A DNA stretch of 53,671 nucleotides, taken from Verrucomicrobiota bacterium. Its GTDB lineage: Bacteria; Verrucomicrobiota; Verrucomicrobiia; Limisphaerales; JAFGQR01. Shown here piece by piece: positions 1-10,427 of this stretch. The translations under genes were made by a program, and so were the position numbers. The stretch's first letter is position 1. Every line of letters begins with the position of its first letter. Below the pieces are notes generated by a model. That model saw only the letters and a list, made by a program, of their open reading frames with translations, ran no database searches and had not been told where the DNA came from. The stretch spans positions 1 through 53,671 of the forward strand of contig JAFGQR010000092.1 in the NCBI GenBank assembly GCA_016935555.1, in the 5' to 3' direction.

Positions 1-84
1 CGTTGAACGTTGAACGTTGAACGTTGAACGTTGAACGTTGAACGTTGAACGTTGAACGTTGAACGTTGAACGTTGAGCGTTGAA
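1..84. repeat. Heptamer tandem repeat (CGTTGAA)n
   Basis: Twelve head-to-tail copies of the 7-base unit CGTTGAA fill the left edge. Eleven are perfect, and the unit at 71-77 has one A-to-G change. The array is cut by the window start, so the real length is unknown. Seven is not a multiple of three and no gene covers it, so it looks like a non-coding variable-number repeat upstream of the oxidoreductase at 280. Confidence 0.95.
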
Positions 85-130
85 CGTTGGCTCTGAATCG
101 GGGTCGGGATCGGTATCGGTATCGGAATCG
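83..130. repeat. Dispersed intergenic element, copy 1
   Basis: The heptamer array runs straight into AACGTTGGCTCTGAATCG, followed by a G-rich TCGG stretch and hexamer-like ATCGGT units. The same 18 bases recur at 51075-51092 with a near-identical continuation. The two copies lie 51 kb apart in unrelated non-coding DNA, so this is a dispersed repeat rather than part of a gene. Confidence 0.75.
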
Positions 131-279
131 AAAGGAATGACATGGGTTTTGGACACGAGAAACTGGATGTGCACCCGTTGCCATTGAATCCCATGGGGCG
201 ACCGTGGTAGAGTTGGGCTTGGCGGACAACTCAATGACGGACCGCCGGCAAGACACGGCGGCGGGAAGGAAACCATCTT
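131..279. other. Non-coding leader upstream of the first oxidoreductase
   Basis: No convincing reading frame lies here. A purine-rich GGGAAGGAAA stretch about 8-14 bases before the ATG at 280 can serve as a ribosome binding site. No clear -35/-10 pair was identified. Confidence 0.4.
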
Positions 280-1608
280 ATGAATGACGACATGACGGGC
301 AGTGTGACGCGGCGTCAGTTTCTGACGCGGAGTGCGATGGCGGCCGGTGCGATGGTGGCGCCGTGTATCATTCCGGCCTCGGCGCTGGGCCGGGGCGGGG
401 CGGTGGCGCCGAGCGAACGGATCGTGATGGGGGGCATCGGGCTTGGCGGCCGTGGTTCGTATGATTTGGGGTGGATACTGACCCGGAAGGAGGTGCAATG
501 GGTCGCCGTTTGCGACCTGCTGAAAAGCCGGCGCGAGGCGGCCAAGCACCTTGTGGACGGCAAGTATGGCAACAAGGATTGCGCCGTCTACGGGGACCTG
601 CGCCAGTTCCTGGCGGAGCGGACGGATGTGGAGGCGGTGTTGATTGCCACGGGCGACCGCTGGCATGCGCTGGCGTCGGTTTGGGCGATGCGGGCGGGGA
701 AGGATGTCTATTGCGAGAAACCGGCCTGTCTGACGATGGCGCAGGGGCAAATGGTGCTCGAGACCGCCCGACGGTATGGGCGGGTGTATCAGACGGGCGC
801 CCAGCGCCTCAGCGAGCCCCATCATGTGTTTGCCATCGAAATGGCCCGCTCCGGCCGGTTGGGTCCGATTCACACGGCGTATGCCGACATTCGATGGCGC
901 GACGGGCGGTTGCACGACTGGCTGCCGGCAGAACCCGAGCCGCCCCGGGACGAACTGGACTGGGATCTATGGATTGGCCCGTGTCCCTGGCGCCCGTACA
1001 ACAAGGGTTATGTGACGGGCGGAGGGTGGTATCACTATTATGATTTCGCCACCGATGTGGCGATGTGGGGCGCACACAGCGTCGCCCAGTGCCTGGCCGG
1101 ACTCGACATGGACAACGTCTCGTTCATCGAGTTCGAGTATGCGGGGCCGGATGCCACCCTGGTGACCCGTTTGTCCAACGGGGTGAAGCTGGTGCTGTTC
1201 CGGGTTGCCGGCTCGGTTTGGGAGCCGTGCCAATACTGGCATGGGGCGTGCGGGGAGCGCTTCGACGGCCCCGAAGGCTGGGCGGCGGCGGCCGACGGCT
1301 ATTCGCGGCCCGACGTGTCTTCGCCCGCTCTGTTGCGCGACTACAACAAGGTGCTGGCGGATTACACGGCCCGCACCGGACGTTCGTTGAACCACATGCT
1401 GGACTTCTTCGACTGCATCCGGTCGCGGCGTCCGGCCGTGGCCAACGCGGACGTCATGGTCCAGTCCATGAACATCTGTCTGGCAGCCGACATTTGCGAG
1501 CAATTAAAGCGCCCCTTGAAGTTCGACCTGCGCCGGGGCGAGTTTGTCGGGGCCCCCGACGCCAACCGGCTGCGTTCACGCGCGATGCGCGTCCCCTACA
1601 CAGCCTGA
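280..1608 (+). CDS. Tat-exported Gfo/Idh/MocA family oxidoreductase
   Basis: Predicted NAD(P)-dependent sugar or inositol dehydrogenase of 442 residues. The N-terminus has a twin-arginine signal (TRRQFL, about residues 11-16) followed by a hydrophobic Ala-rich segment, so the protein probably folds with its cofactor and is exported. The Rossmann glycine motif GGIGLGGRG lies near residues 51-59. The family EKP motif (VYCEKP, Lys about 147) is present, and so is the C-terminal sandwich domain. A ribosome-binding-like GGAAGG precedes the ATG. It closely resembles the oxidoreductase at 29385 in this window (shared ALGR.GAVAPSE and ATGDRWHALAS), so the two are paralogs. The exact substrate is not readable from sequence; secreted Gfo/Idh enzymes of this phylum often act on glycosides or 3-keto sugars. 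Confidence 0.9.
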   Translation: MNDDMTGSVTRRQFLTRSAMAAGAMVAPCIIPASALGRGGAVAPSERIVMGGIGLGGRGSYDLGWILTRKEVQWVAVCDLLKSRREAAKHLVDGKYGNKDCAVYGDLRQFLAERTDVEAVLIATGDRWHALASVWAMRAGKDVYCEKPACLTMAQGQMVLETARRYGRVYQTGAQRLSEPHHVFAIEMARSGRLGPIHTAYADIRWRDGRLHDWLPAEPEPPRDELDWDLWIGPCPWRPYNKGYVTGGGWYHYYDFATDVAMWGAHSVAQCLAGLDMDNVSFIEFEYAGPDATLVTRLSNGVKLVLFRVAGSVWEPCQYWHGACGERFDGPEGWAAAADGYSRPDVSSPALLRDYNKVLADYTARTGRSLNHMLDFFDCIRSRRPAVANADVMVQSMNICLAADICEQLKRPLKFDLRRGEFVGAPDANRLRSRAMRVPYTA

Positions 1609-1794
1609 TGCCGGGCGTGGCGCGCTGTGCGGGACGGCGGCTGGCCGGTGGAGCGCGTGCATGGCGCGGCGGTGATCCGGGGGGGCGTTCCCCGCTCGTC
1701 GGTGTTCCGGCGCGCTTTTTCCACTTTTCGCGGCCCGGGTTTCGGCGCATGATTGCGCGCGCGTGACAACCATGCAGCAACCGAAAGGCACCCC

Positions 1795-2889
1795 ATGCCG
1801 TTGATGGATTATCTGAAACGACAGTTCCTGGACATCATCCAGTGGCAGGATGATTCGCGCGACACGATTTCGTGGCGGTTTCCGGACGAGGACAAGGAGA
1901 TCAAGCGCGGTGCGCAGCTGATCGTGCGGGAATCGCAGGTGGCCCAGTTCCTCTACCTCGGGCAGTTCGGCGACTTGTTCGGACCGGGCACACACTCTCT
2001 GGTCACCGACAACATCCCCATCCTCTCGACGCTCAAGGGTTGGAAATACGGATTCGAATCGCCGTTCAAAGCCGACGTCTATTTCGTCAACACCCGTCTG
2101 TTCACCGGCAACAAGTGGGGCACGGCCAACCCCGTCATGATGCGCGACGCCGATTTCGGCATCGTGCGGATGCGCGCGTATGGGACGTTCGATTTTCGGG
2201 TGGTGAACCCGCAGCTTTTCCTGAAGGAAGTCGCCGGCACGGACGATCATTTCCGGCTGGACGAATTTGCGGACACGATGCGGTCGCGGGTGGTGAGCGT
2301 GTTCAGCGACGCGCTGGCGACGGCGAAGGTGCCGGCGCTGGATTTGGCGACGCGGTATACGGAGCTGGGGGAAGCGCTGATGCCGCTGATCAACCCTGCC
2401 GTCACCGCCAAATATGGCCTCGAGATTCCGGCCTTCATCGTCGAAAACGTCTCGTTGCCGCCAGAAGTGGAGCAGGCGATCGACAAGCGCTCGAGCATGG
2501 CTGCGATCGGCAACCTCAACGATTACGTCAAGTTCCAGATGGCCGAGTCCATGACCAGGGGCGGCGGCGAAGCCGGCAGCATGGCCGGCACCGGCGCCGG
2601 CCTCGGCGCCGGCCTCGCCATGGGGCAGCAAATGATGGCCGCCATGGCCGCCGGCCCGTCCGCCCCGCCCCCCGCCGGCCCCGCTGCCGCGCCCGCCGCC
2701 GCGCCGCCGCCAGGGTCGGCCGGAGCCGGGATGCCTCCGCTGATGGGCGTGGCCGACGTGGCGCGGGTTTTGGGGGTTGGCGAAGCCGATGTGCTTGCGA
2801 CCCTCGAGAAGGGCGAGCTCAAGGGCAAGAAGATCGGAACCACCTGGCGCATCACGAAAACCGCGCTGGATGCGTTTCTCAACAGCTGA
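1795..2889 (+). CDS. SPFH (stomatin/prohibitin-like, YdjI-type) protein with C-terminal HTH domain
   Basis: A 364-residue protein whose first ~260 residues match the SPFH/virion-core-like family typified by Bacillus subtilis YdjI (MDYLKRQFLDIIQW start, FGPGTHSL, YGTFDFRV). These proteins scaffold membrane patches. A Gly/Ala/Pro linker at about 266-312 leads to a last segment (MGVADVARVLGVGEADV ... TTWRITKTALDAFL, about 313-364). That segment reads as an excisionase/MerR-like winged helix-turn-helix, not the zinc ribbon or GYF-like tail usual for this family. The start at 1795 was preferred over a TTG at 1753 because GAAAGG lies just upstream and the family begins here. The zinc-ribbon membrane protein follows after 143 bases and is probably its partner. 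The HTH may bind peptide or protein rather than DNA. Confidence 0.85.
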   Translation: MPLMDYLKRQFLDIIQWQDDSRDTISWRFPDEDKEIKRGAQLIVRESQVAQFLYLGQFGDLFGPGTHSLVTDNIPILSTLKGWKYGFESPFKADVYFVNTRLFTGNKWGTANPVMMRDADFGIVRMRAYGTFDFRVVNPQLFLKEVAGTDDHFRLDEFADTMRSRVVSVFSDALATAKVPALDLATRYTELGEALMPLINPAVTAKYGLEIPAFIVENVSLPPEVEQAIDKRSSMAAIGNLNDYVKFQMAESMTRGGGEAGSMAGTGAGLGAGLAMGQQMMAAMAAGPSAPPPAGPAAAPAAAPPPGSAGAGMPPLMGVADVARVLGVGEADVLATLEKGELKGKKIGTTWRITKTALDAFLNS

Positions 2890-3032
2890 GGCATGCGGCC
2901 GGAACCCACGCCCTTCCGCAACGCCTTCGCGGCACCCGCAGGCGTGTGGATTCCCCGGGTCGTGGACGGGTGCCAGCGCCTTGCCGGCACGACGCCGCCC
3001 CGGGGCTTGCGGCTCTGAACGGATTCGATCCG

Positions 3033-4136
3033 ATGGCCGAAGCCACCGCCCAAAAGAAGTATTCGTGCCCGGCCTGCGGCGCGGAGGCGCAGTGGAACCC
3101 GGCCAAGCAGGCCTTGGTTTGTCCGTTCTGCGGCACGACGTCGCCCGCGCAGGTCGAGCTGAGCGCCACCGGGGAGGAGATCATCAAGGAACACGACCTC
3201 GCCGCCGCCTTGCGCGCCATTCCCGACAGCGCCCGAGGCTGGCAGGCGCGGAAAATCTCCGTCAAATGCCAGAGCTGCCAGGCCATCTCGGTGTTTGATC
3301 CCGAGCGGGTCGGGCAGCGCTGCGATTTTTGCGGGTCGTCGGCGCTTGTGCCTTATGGGGAGATCAAGGAGGCGTTCCGCCCCGAGAGCCTGCTGCCCAT
3401 GAAAATCAGCGAGTCCGAGATCCGGGAGAGCATCCGCCGCTGGTATGGCAGCCGCTGGTTCGCGCCGAACAAACTGAAGCGCGCCGCGCTCACCGACACG
3501 GTCAGGGGTCTTTACATTCCCTACTGGACCTTCGACGCGCAGGTCCACGCGGACTGGACCGCGGAGGCCGGCTATTATTACTACGAAACCCAATCCTACC
3601 GCGACGCCAACGGCCGGCGCGCTTCCCGCCAGGTCCGCAGGGTGCGCTGGGAACCGGCGGCGGGATCCGTGGACCACTTTTTCGACGACGAACTGGTGCG
3701 GGCTTCGCGCGGCGTGCATCCGGACCTGCTGGCGAAGGTCGAGCCGTTTCCCACGGAGCAACTGACCCCATACAAGGCTGGCTACTTGTCAGGCTGGGTG
3801 GTCGAGCGTTATCAAATCGACTTGGTCGCAGCCGCCCAGCACGCCCGGACCGCCATGGACCAGAAGGTCCACTCCCTCTGCGCGCAGTCGGTGCCGGGCG
3901 ACACCCACCGGAACCTGGACGTGAGCGCGGACTACTCGGGGCAGACCTTCAAGCACATTCTCGTGCCGGTGTGGCTGCTGAGTTACCATTACGGCCGGCG
4001 CGCGTTCCAGGTGGTGATCAACGGGTTCACCGGCGCCATGGCCGGGCAATATCCCAAGAGTTGGGTGAAGATCCTGCTGGCGGTCCTGGCCGCGCTGGGC
4101 GCCGCGGGCCTCGTCGCGCTGCTGATGGCACGCTGA
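3033..4136 (+). CDS. Zinc-ribbon membrane protein (YdjG-like), SPFH partner
   Basis: A 367-residue protein with two four-cysteine zinc ribbons: CPACG..CPFCG at about residues 11-33, and CQSC..CDFCG further on at about 80-105. A long middle region rich in Tyr and Trp follows (RGLYIPYWTFDAQ, WVVERYQIDL). There is one C-terminal membrane helix (VKILLAVLAALGAAGLVALL) followed by a short cytoplasmic end. This resembles B. subtilis YdjG, which works with PspA, YdjH and the SPFH protein YdjI in an envelope-stress complex. The gene lies directly after the SPFH gene on the same strand, supporting a two-gene unit. No pspA or ydjH homolog is visible nearby. Such proteins are often misnamed as PriA-like helicases because of the zinc ribbons; no helicase motif is present. 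The start is the first ATG giving a normal zinc-ribbon N-terminus. Confidence 0.8.
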   Translation: MAEATAQKKYSCPACGAEAQWNPAKQALVCPFCGTTSPAQVELSATGEEIIKEHDLAAALRAIPDSARGWQARKISVKCQSCQAISVFDPERVGQRCDFCGSSALVPYGEIKEAFRPESLLPMKISESEIRESIRRWYGSRWFAPNKLKRAALTDTVRGLYIPYWTFDAQVHADWTAEAGYYYYETQSYRDANGRRASRQVRRVRWEPAAGSVDHFFDDELVRASRGVHPDLLAKVEPFPTEQLTPYKAGYLSGWVVERYQIDLVAAAQHARTAMDQKVHSLCAQSVPGDTHRNLDVSADYSGQTFKHILVPVWLLSYHYGRRAFQVVINGFTGAMAGQYPKSWVKILLAVLAALGAAGLVALLMAR

Positions 4137-4190
4137 GCTCTCCCGGGGCTCTTTGGGGGCTTGACTTCAACGTTAAAGATGTTTGAATAA

Positions 4191-4218
4191 TTGACGATAT
4201 TCGGTTAACGAGTATTAA
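4191..4218 (+). promoter_or_regulatory. Sigma-70-like promoter for the subtilisin gene
   Basis: An AT-rich island in otherwise GC-rich DNA holds TTGACG (4191-4196), a 16-base spacer and TATTAA (4213-4218). A GGAGG-like sequence (4220-4225) follows, about 22 bases before the GTG at 4248 and about 50 before the ATG at 4275. A second, weaker TTGACT at 4161 lies further upstream. Confidence 0.5.
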
Positions 4219-4274
4219 AAGGAGGCCAGCCCTCGCGGCGGCCACCTGTGTTTGAAATCCATCCAGTGCAACAT

Positions 4275-6059
4275 ATGAACGCTTACCTCTCTCATGGGGC
4301 TGCAGCCCTTGCGGGTGTAATCCTCCTCGGCATCGCCAGCGGCAACAGCCCCGCCGCAACCAGCGCCCGAGTCTGGGTCCAATTCAGCCCCGGCCAGAAA
4401 GCCGCGGTGCGCGCCCAGCTGGAGGCTGCCAGGGGCCAAATCCATTACGAGTTCGACAATCTGGACGCCATCGCGGTGACGTTGCCCGAACCGGCGCTTG
4501 CAGGCATCGCCCGCAATCCGAACGTGCTGCTGGTCGAGGAAGATCCGGCGCGGTATTTGCATGCGGAGCAAACGCCCTACGGTGTGACGACTGTGGATGC
4601 GCCAACGGTGTGGGATTTGGGATCCTCCGGAGGCGGGGTGACGGTGGGCGTGATTGACACGGGTGTTTATGCGGCGCACGAGGACCTGGAGGGCCAGGCT
4701 GTCAGCGGCGAGGCGAGCGCCACCACCGGCGACTGGGATTTCGACGGCGCCGGACACGGAACGCATGTGGTGGGCACCATTCTCGCCGCCGACAACGACG
4801 TTGGCGTGATCGGGGTTGCGCCGGAAGCATCGGTGTACATGGTGAAGGTGTTTGATGACACGGGCGCCTGGGCGTACAGCTCAACGCTCGTCTACGCCGT
4901 GGGCCAGGCCATCAACCAGGGCGGTGCGAAGATCATCAGCATGAGCCTCGGAGGCGGACGCAAGAGCATGATCGAACAGCGGGCCTTCGACAGTTATTAC
5001 AGGGGCGGGGCGCTTCTGGTCGCCGCGGCGGGCAACGCCGGGACATCGGCGCTCAACTACCCGGCGTCGTATCCGTCAGTGATTTCGGTCGCGGCCATTG
5101 ATCCGAGCCAGGCATGGGCGACCTTCTCCCAATACAACAGCCAAGTCGAACTCGCCGCGCCCGGTGTGGCGGTGCTGAGCACGGTCCCCTACGCCGAGGA
5201 GGTATCGGTCGCAGTCGACAGCGTCTCATACGCCGGATTCCACATCGAGAACGCCGCGCGAGGCACGGCGACGGGGGGCCTCGTCGATGGCGGGCTTGGC
5301 TCGGGGACGGACTCGAGCTGGTCCGGCAAGGTCGTGCTGATCCAGCGCGGTGACATCTCGTTTTACGACAAGGTGATGAACGTCCAGAACAGCGGTGGCA
5401 TCGCCGCGGTCATCTACAACAACGAACCCGGCGGTTTCCTGGGGACGCTCGGCGACGGCTTTTCGTCGCTGATCCCCGCGATCAGCATCAGCCAGGAGGA
5501 TGGGAGCGCCCTGCTCGGAGAAGTCGGAGGGTTTGCCACGGTGACGAGTCTTTTGAAAGCTCCGGCAAGCGGGTACGCGTATTATGACGGGACCTCGATG
5601 GCGACGCCGCATGTGTCGGGCGTGGCTGCCCTGCTCTGGGGGGCCTTCCCCGCCAAGTCGAATGCGGACATCCGCGCGGCGCTTCAGCAGACAGCCATGG
5701 ACCTGGGCACCGCGGGGCGCGACCCGTATTACGGGTTTGGCTTGGTCCAGGCCGGTGCCGCCTACACGTTCCTGGACGGCAGTGGCGGCGGCGACACCGA
5801 GCCCCCGGTGATTTCGAACGTGTCCGCCACGCGGGTGAATGTTCGAAAATTCAAGATCACCTGGACGACCGACGAGCCGGCCACGAGCACGGTGGCGTTC
5901 AGCGCGGGCCTGACCAGGACGTATGCGGACACCGCCTTCGTGACGGCGCACAGCATGAGTTTCACCGGCAAGGCGGGGACCACCTACGAGTTCACCGTCG
6001 GGTCCGCCGACGCCGCGGGCAACCCGGCTGCCAGCGGGCCTTATACGTACACGCATTGA
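4275..6059 (+). CDS. Secreted S8 (subtilisin-like) serine protease with PA insert and C-terminal Fn3-like domain
   Basis: About 594 residues. In order: a Sec signal peptide (1-28), an I9-type propeptide (about 35-95, ending LLVEEDP), and the subtilase domain. The triad is Asp128 (VIDTGV), His161 (GHGTHV) and Ser441 (GTSMATPH). Between the Asn region and Ser a protease-associated (PA) domain of about 110 residues is inserted (VVLIQRGDISFYDKV). The C-terminus (from about 505, DTEPPVISNVSATRV) is a fibronectin III or purple-acid-phosphatase-N-like beta-sandwich. This is a complete, probably active extracellular protease. A GTG at 4248 in the same frame would add 9 residues and is closer to the GGAGG sequence; the ATG was chosen because the signal peptide starts there. 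It follows an AT-rich promoter and ends before ptsI, so it is probably its own transcript. Confidence 0.9.
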   Translation: MNAYLSHGAAALAGVILLGIASGNSPAATSARVWVQFSPGQKAAVRAQLEAARGQIHYEFDNLDAIAVTLPEPALAGIARNPNVLLVEEDPARYLHAEQTPYGVTTVDAPTVWDLGSSGGGVTVGVIDTGVYAAHEDLEGQAVSGEASATTGDWDFDGAGHGTHVVGTILAADNDVGVIGVAPEASVYMVKVFDDTGAWAYSSTLVYAVGQAINQGGAKIISMSLGGGRKSMIEQRAFDSYYRGGALLVAAAGNAGTSALNYPASYPSVISVAAIDPSQAWATFSQYNSQVELAAPGVAVLSTVPYAEEVSVAVDSVSYAGFHIENAARGTATGGLVDGGLGSGTDSSWSGKVVLIQRGDISFYDKVMNVQNSGGIAAVIYNNEPGGFLGTLGDGFSSLIPAISISQEDGSALLGEVGGFATVTSLLKAPASGYAYYDGTSMATPHVSGVAALLWGAFPAKSNADIRAALQQTAMDLGTAGRDPYYGFGLVQAGAAYTFLDGSGGGDTEPPVISNVSATRVNVRKFKITWTTDEPATSTVAFSAGLTRTYADTAFVTAHSMSFTGKAGTTYEFTVGSADAAGNPAASGPYTYTH

Positions 6060-6124
6060 CCGCGATCCGCTCCGGCGCGCCGGTGAGCTGCGTACTTTTG
6101 CTTCCCAAAACGCCCGTTACCGGC

Positions 6125-6130
6125 TAGACG
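6125..6130 (+). promoter_or_regulatory. Possible -10 box of a leaderless ptsI transcript
   Basis: TAGACG sits exactly six bases before the ATG at 6137, the same geometry as the TANNNT boxes found before other genes of this window. The last base departs from the consensus, so this is a weak member. Confidence 0.3.
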
Positions 6131-6136
6131 TTGCGC

Positions 6137-8999
<2,863 letters not shown>

Positions 9000-9106
9000 A
9001 ACGCATCGCCCATGATCAACCCCGCCCTCCTCCTCCCACCCGCTCCGCCGCCCCCACACAACCGGCGGCCGGCGCGTCGGTTTGCTCCCCCACCGGAGCC
9101 GACGCG

Positions 9107-9853
9107 ATGAAGGCCATTGTCCTCGCGGCGGGCTACGCGACGCGCCTCTACCCGCTGACCCACAAGACGCCCAAACCGCTGCTGCCGGTCGCCGGCAGAC
9201 CCATGATCGAATACGTGCTGGCCAGCATCGCGCCCATCCGCGCCGTCTCCCAGATCTACATCGTCATCAACCAGAAATTCGCCCGCGACTTCAAAGCCTG
9301 GGCCGCCGGCTACCGGGCGCGCCGGGGCCGCCGCAAGTTCACGCTCGTCAATGACGGCTCCACCGGCATCAACGACCGGCGCGGCGCGATCGGCGATTTG
9401 GGATTTGTGATCGCCCGGAAAAAAATCCGGGCCGACCTCCTGGTGGTGGCCGGCGACAACCTTTTCAGCGACACGCTTCGCGAGTTCGGCGCGTTTTGCC
9501 GGAGCCGTCCCAACCCGGTGCTGGGGGTTTACGACGTCGGCGACCTCGAGGCCATCAAGCACTACAACTCCATCCAGGTGAACCGCCGCGGGCGCATCAC
9601 CTTTTTCGAGGAAAAACCCACGAACCCCACGAGCACCCTCACCGGCGTGGCTCTCTATTATTATCCGAAATCCACCCTGCCTTTGATCGACCAATACCTG
9701 GCCGACGGCCATAACCCCGACCAGCCGGGACATCTTGTCCAATGGATGTATTCCCGGGTGCCGTTCGACACCTGGCGCGTCCCCGGCACCTGGCACGACG
9801 TCGGATCCCACCAGACGCTGGAGGACGTCAACCGCCTGTTTGCCGGCCGGTGA
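9107..9853 (+). CDS. NDP-sugar pyrophosphorylase-like nucleotidyltransferase
   Basis: A 248-residue cytoplasmic enzyme of the NTP_transferase family, expected to join a sugar-1-phosphate to an NTP. The signature at residues 5-25 reads LAAGYATRLYPLT..KPLLPV: the usual GxGTR loop is present as GYATR, and the TPKPLLPV part is intact. The C-terminal GTWHDVGSHQTLEDVN motif is typical of single-domain RmlA/MurU-like enzymes. The sugar and the nucleotide cannot be told from sequence. A GGAG eight bases before the ATG can act as the ribosome binding site. It lies 107 bases after galT on the same strand and converges with the minus-strand gene ending at 9868. Confidence 0.88.
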   Translation: MKAIVLAAGYATRLYPLTHKTPKPLLPVAGRPMIEYVLASIAPIRAVSQIYIVINQKFARDFKAWAAGYRARRGRRKFTLVNDGSTGINDRRGAIGDLGFVIARKKIRADLLVVAGDNLFSDTLREFGAFCRSRPNPVLGVYDVGDLEAIKHYNSIQVNRRGRITFFEEKPTNPTSTLTGVALYYYPKSTLPLIDQYLADGHNPDQPGHLVQWMYSRVPFDTWRVPGTWHDVGSHQTLEDVNRLFAGR

Positions 9854-9867
9854 CGAGGCCGGCCGCC

Positions 9868-10416
9868 TCACCCGCCGCTTCCCTGCTCCACGCCGCCCGG
9901 CTTGCCCTTCGTGGCTTCCTGGTCAAGGTCCCCCGATGCCAGCGGCTTGGCCTCGCGGTCGGCGGCGGGCAGCGAGGGTCGAAAGGCCTTGCGAATCAGC
10001 GGGATCAAACCTCGCTCCGCCTTTTGAACCTCGTCCTCTGCAGCCTTCAGCACACGCTCCCAGGCGGGCGCGAAGCCCGGAGCCTGTTCGTACATCAGGT
10101 GCAGCGCGCGGTCGTAGACGGCCAGGGCGCGCAATTCGGCTTTGCCGCTCTTTTGGTTCAACGTCGCGTTGGTGATCCGGAGGTTCTCGTTCTGCCGGCG
10201 CAGTTCCCCGAGTTCCTCCCGCAAGCTCTCGTTGCCCCGGGCGCTGATCTCCATCTGCGTGTGCAGGTGTTCCCGGAGCCGGCTGCTTTCGCGACCCAGC
10301 CGCCGGCGTTTCCCCCATGCCGCAATCCACACCAGCGCCGCTGCCGCCAGCCCGAGGCCCAGCCCCAGAACGAACGGGTGCTTCAAATAGTCCATAATCA
10401 TAACTCGCATTCCCAT
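9868..10416 (-). CDS. Membrane-anchored coiled-coil protein of unknown function
   Basis: About 182 residues. A single N-terminal membrane helix (FVLGLGLGLAAAALVWIAAW, about 15-34) is followed by a basic stop (GKRRR). A coiled-coil-like stretch rich in Glu, Leu and Arg runs to about residue 95 (SLREELGELRRQNENLR). An Ala/Glu-rich helix and a Pro/Gly-rich tail complete it. No catalytic motif is visible. Four in-frame ATGs lie between 10395 and 10416. The outermost was chosen because GGCGGAG lies a few bases upstream; MDYLKHPF at 10395 is also reasonable. The gene begins 11 bases after the stop of the large GH2 gene on the same strand, so the two are probably co-transcribed. Confidence 0.65.
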   Translation of the reverse strand: MGMRVMIMDYLKHPFVLGLGLGLAAAALVWIAAWGKRRRLGRESSRLREHLHTQMEISARGNESLREELGELRRQNENLRITNATLNQKSGKAELRALAVYDRALHLMYEQAPGFAPAWERVLKAAEDEVQKAERGLIPLIRKAFRPSLPAADREAKPLASGDLDQEATKGKPGGVEQGSGG

Positions 10417-10427
10417 CGCACTCCGCC

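Noticed and set aside
1-84. A CRISPR array
   Set aside because: The seven-base units are contiguous with no spacers, and no cas gene is present.
3033-4136. Calling the zinc-ribbon protein a PriA-type helicase
   Set aside because: Only zinc ribbons are shared; there are no Walker A/B or helicase motifs, and there is a C-terminal membrane helix.
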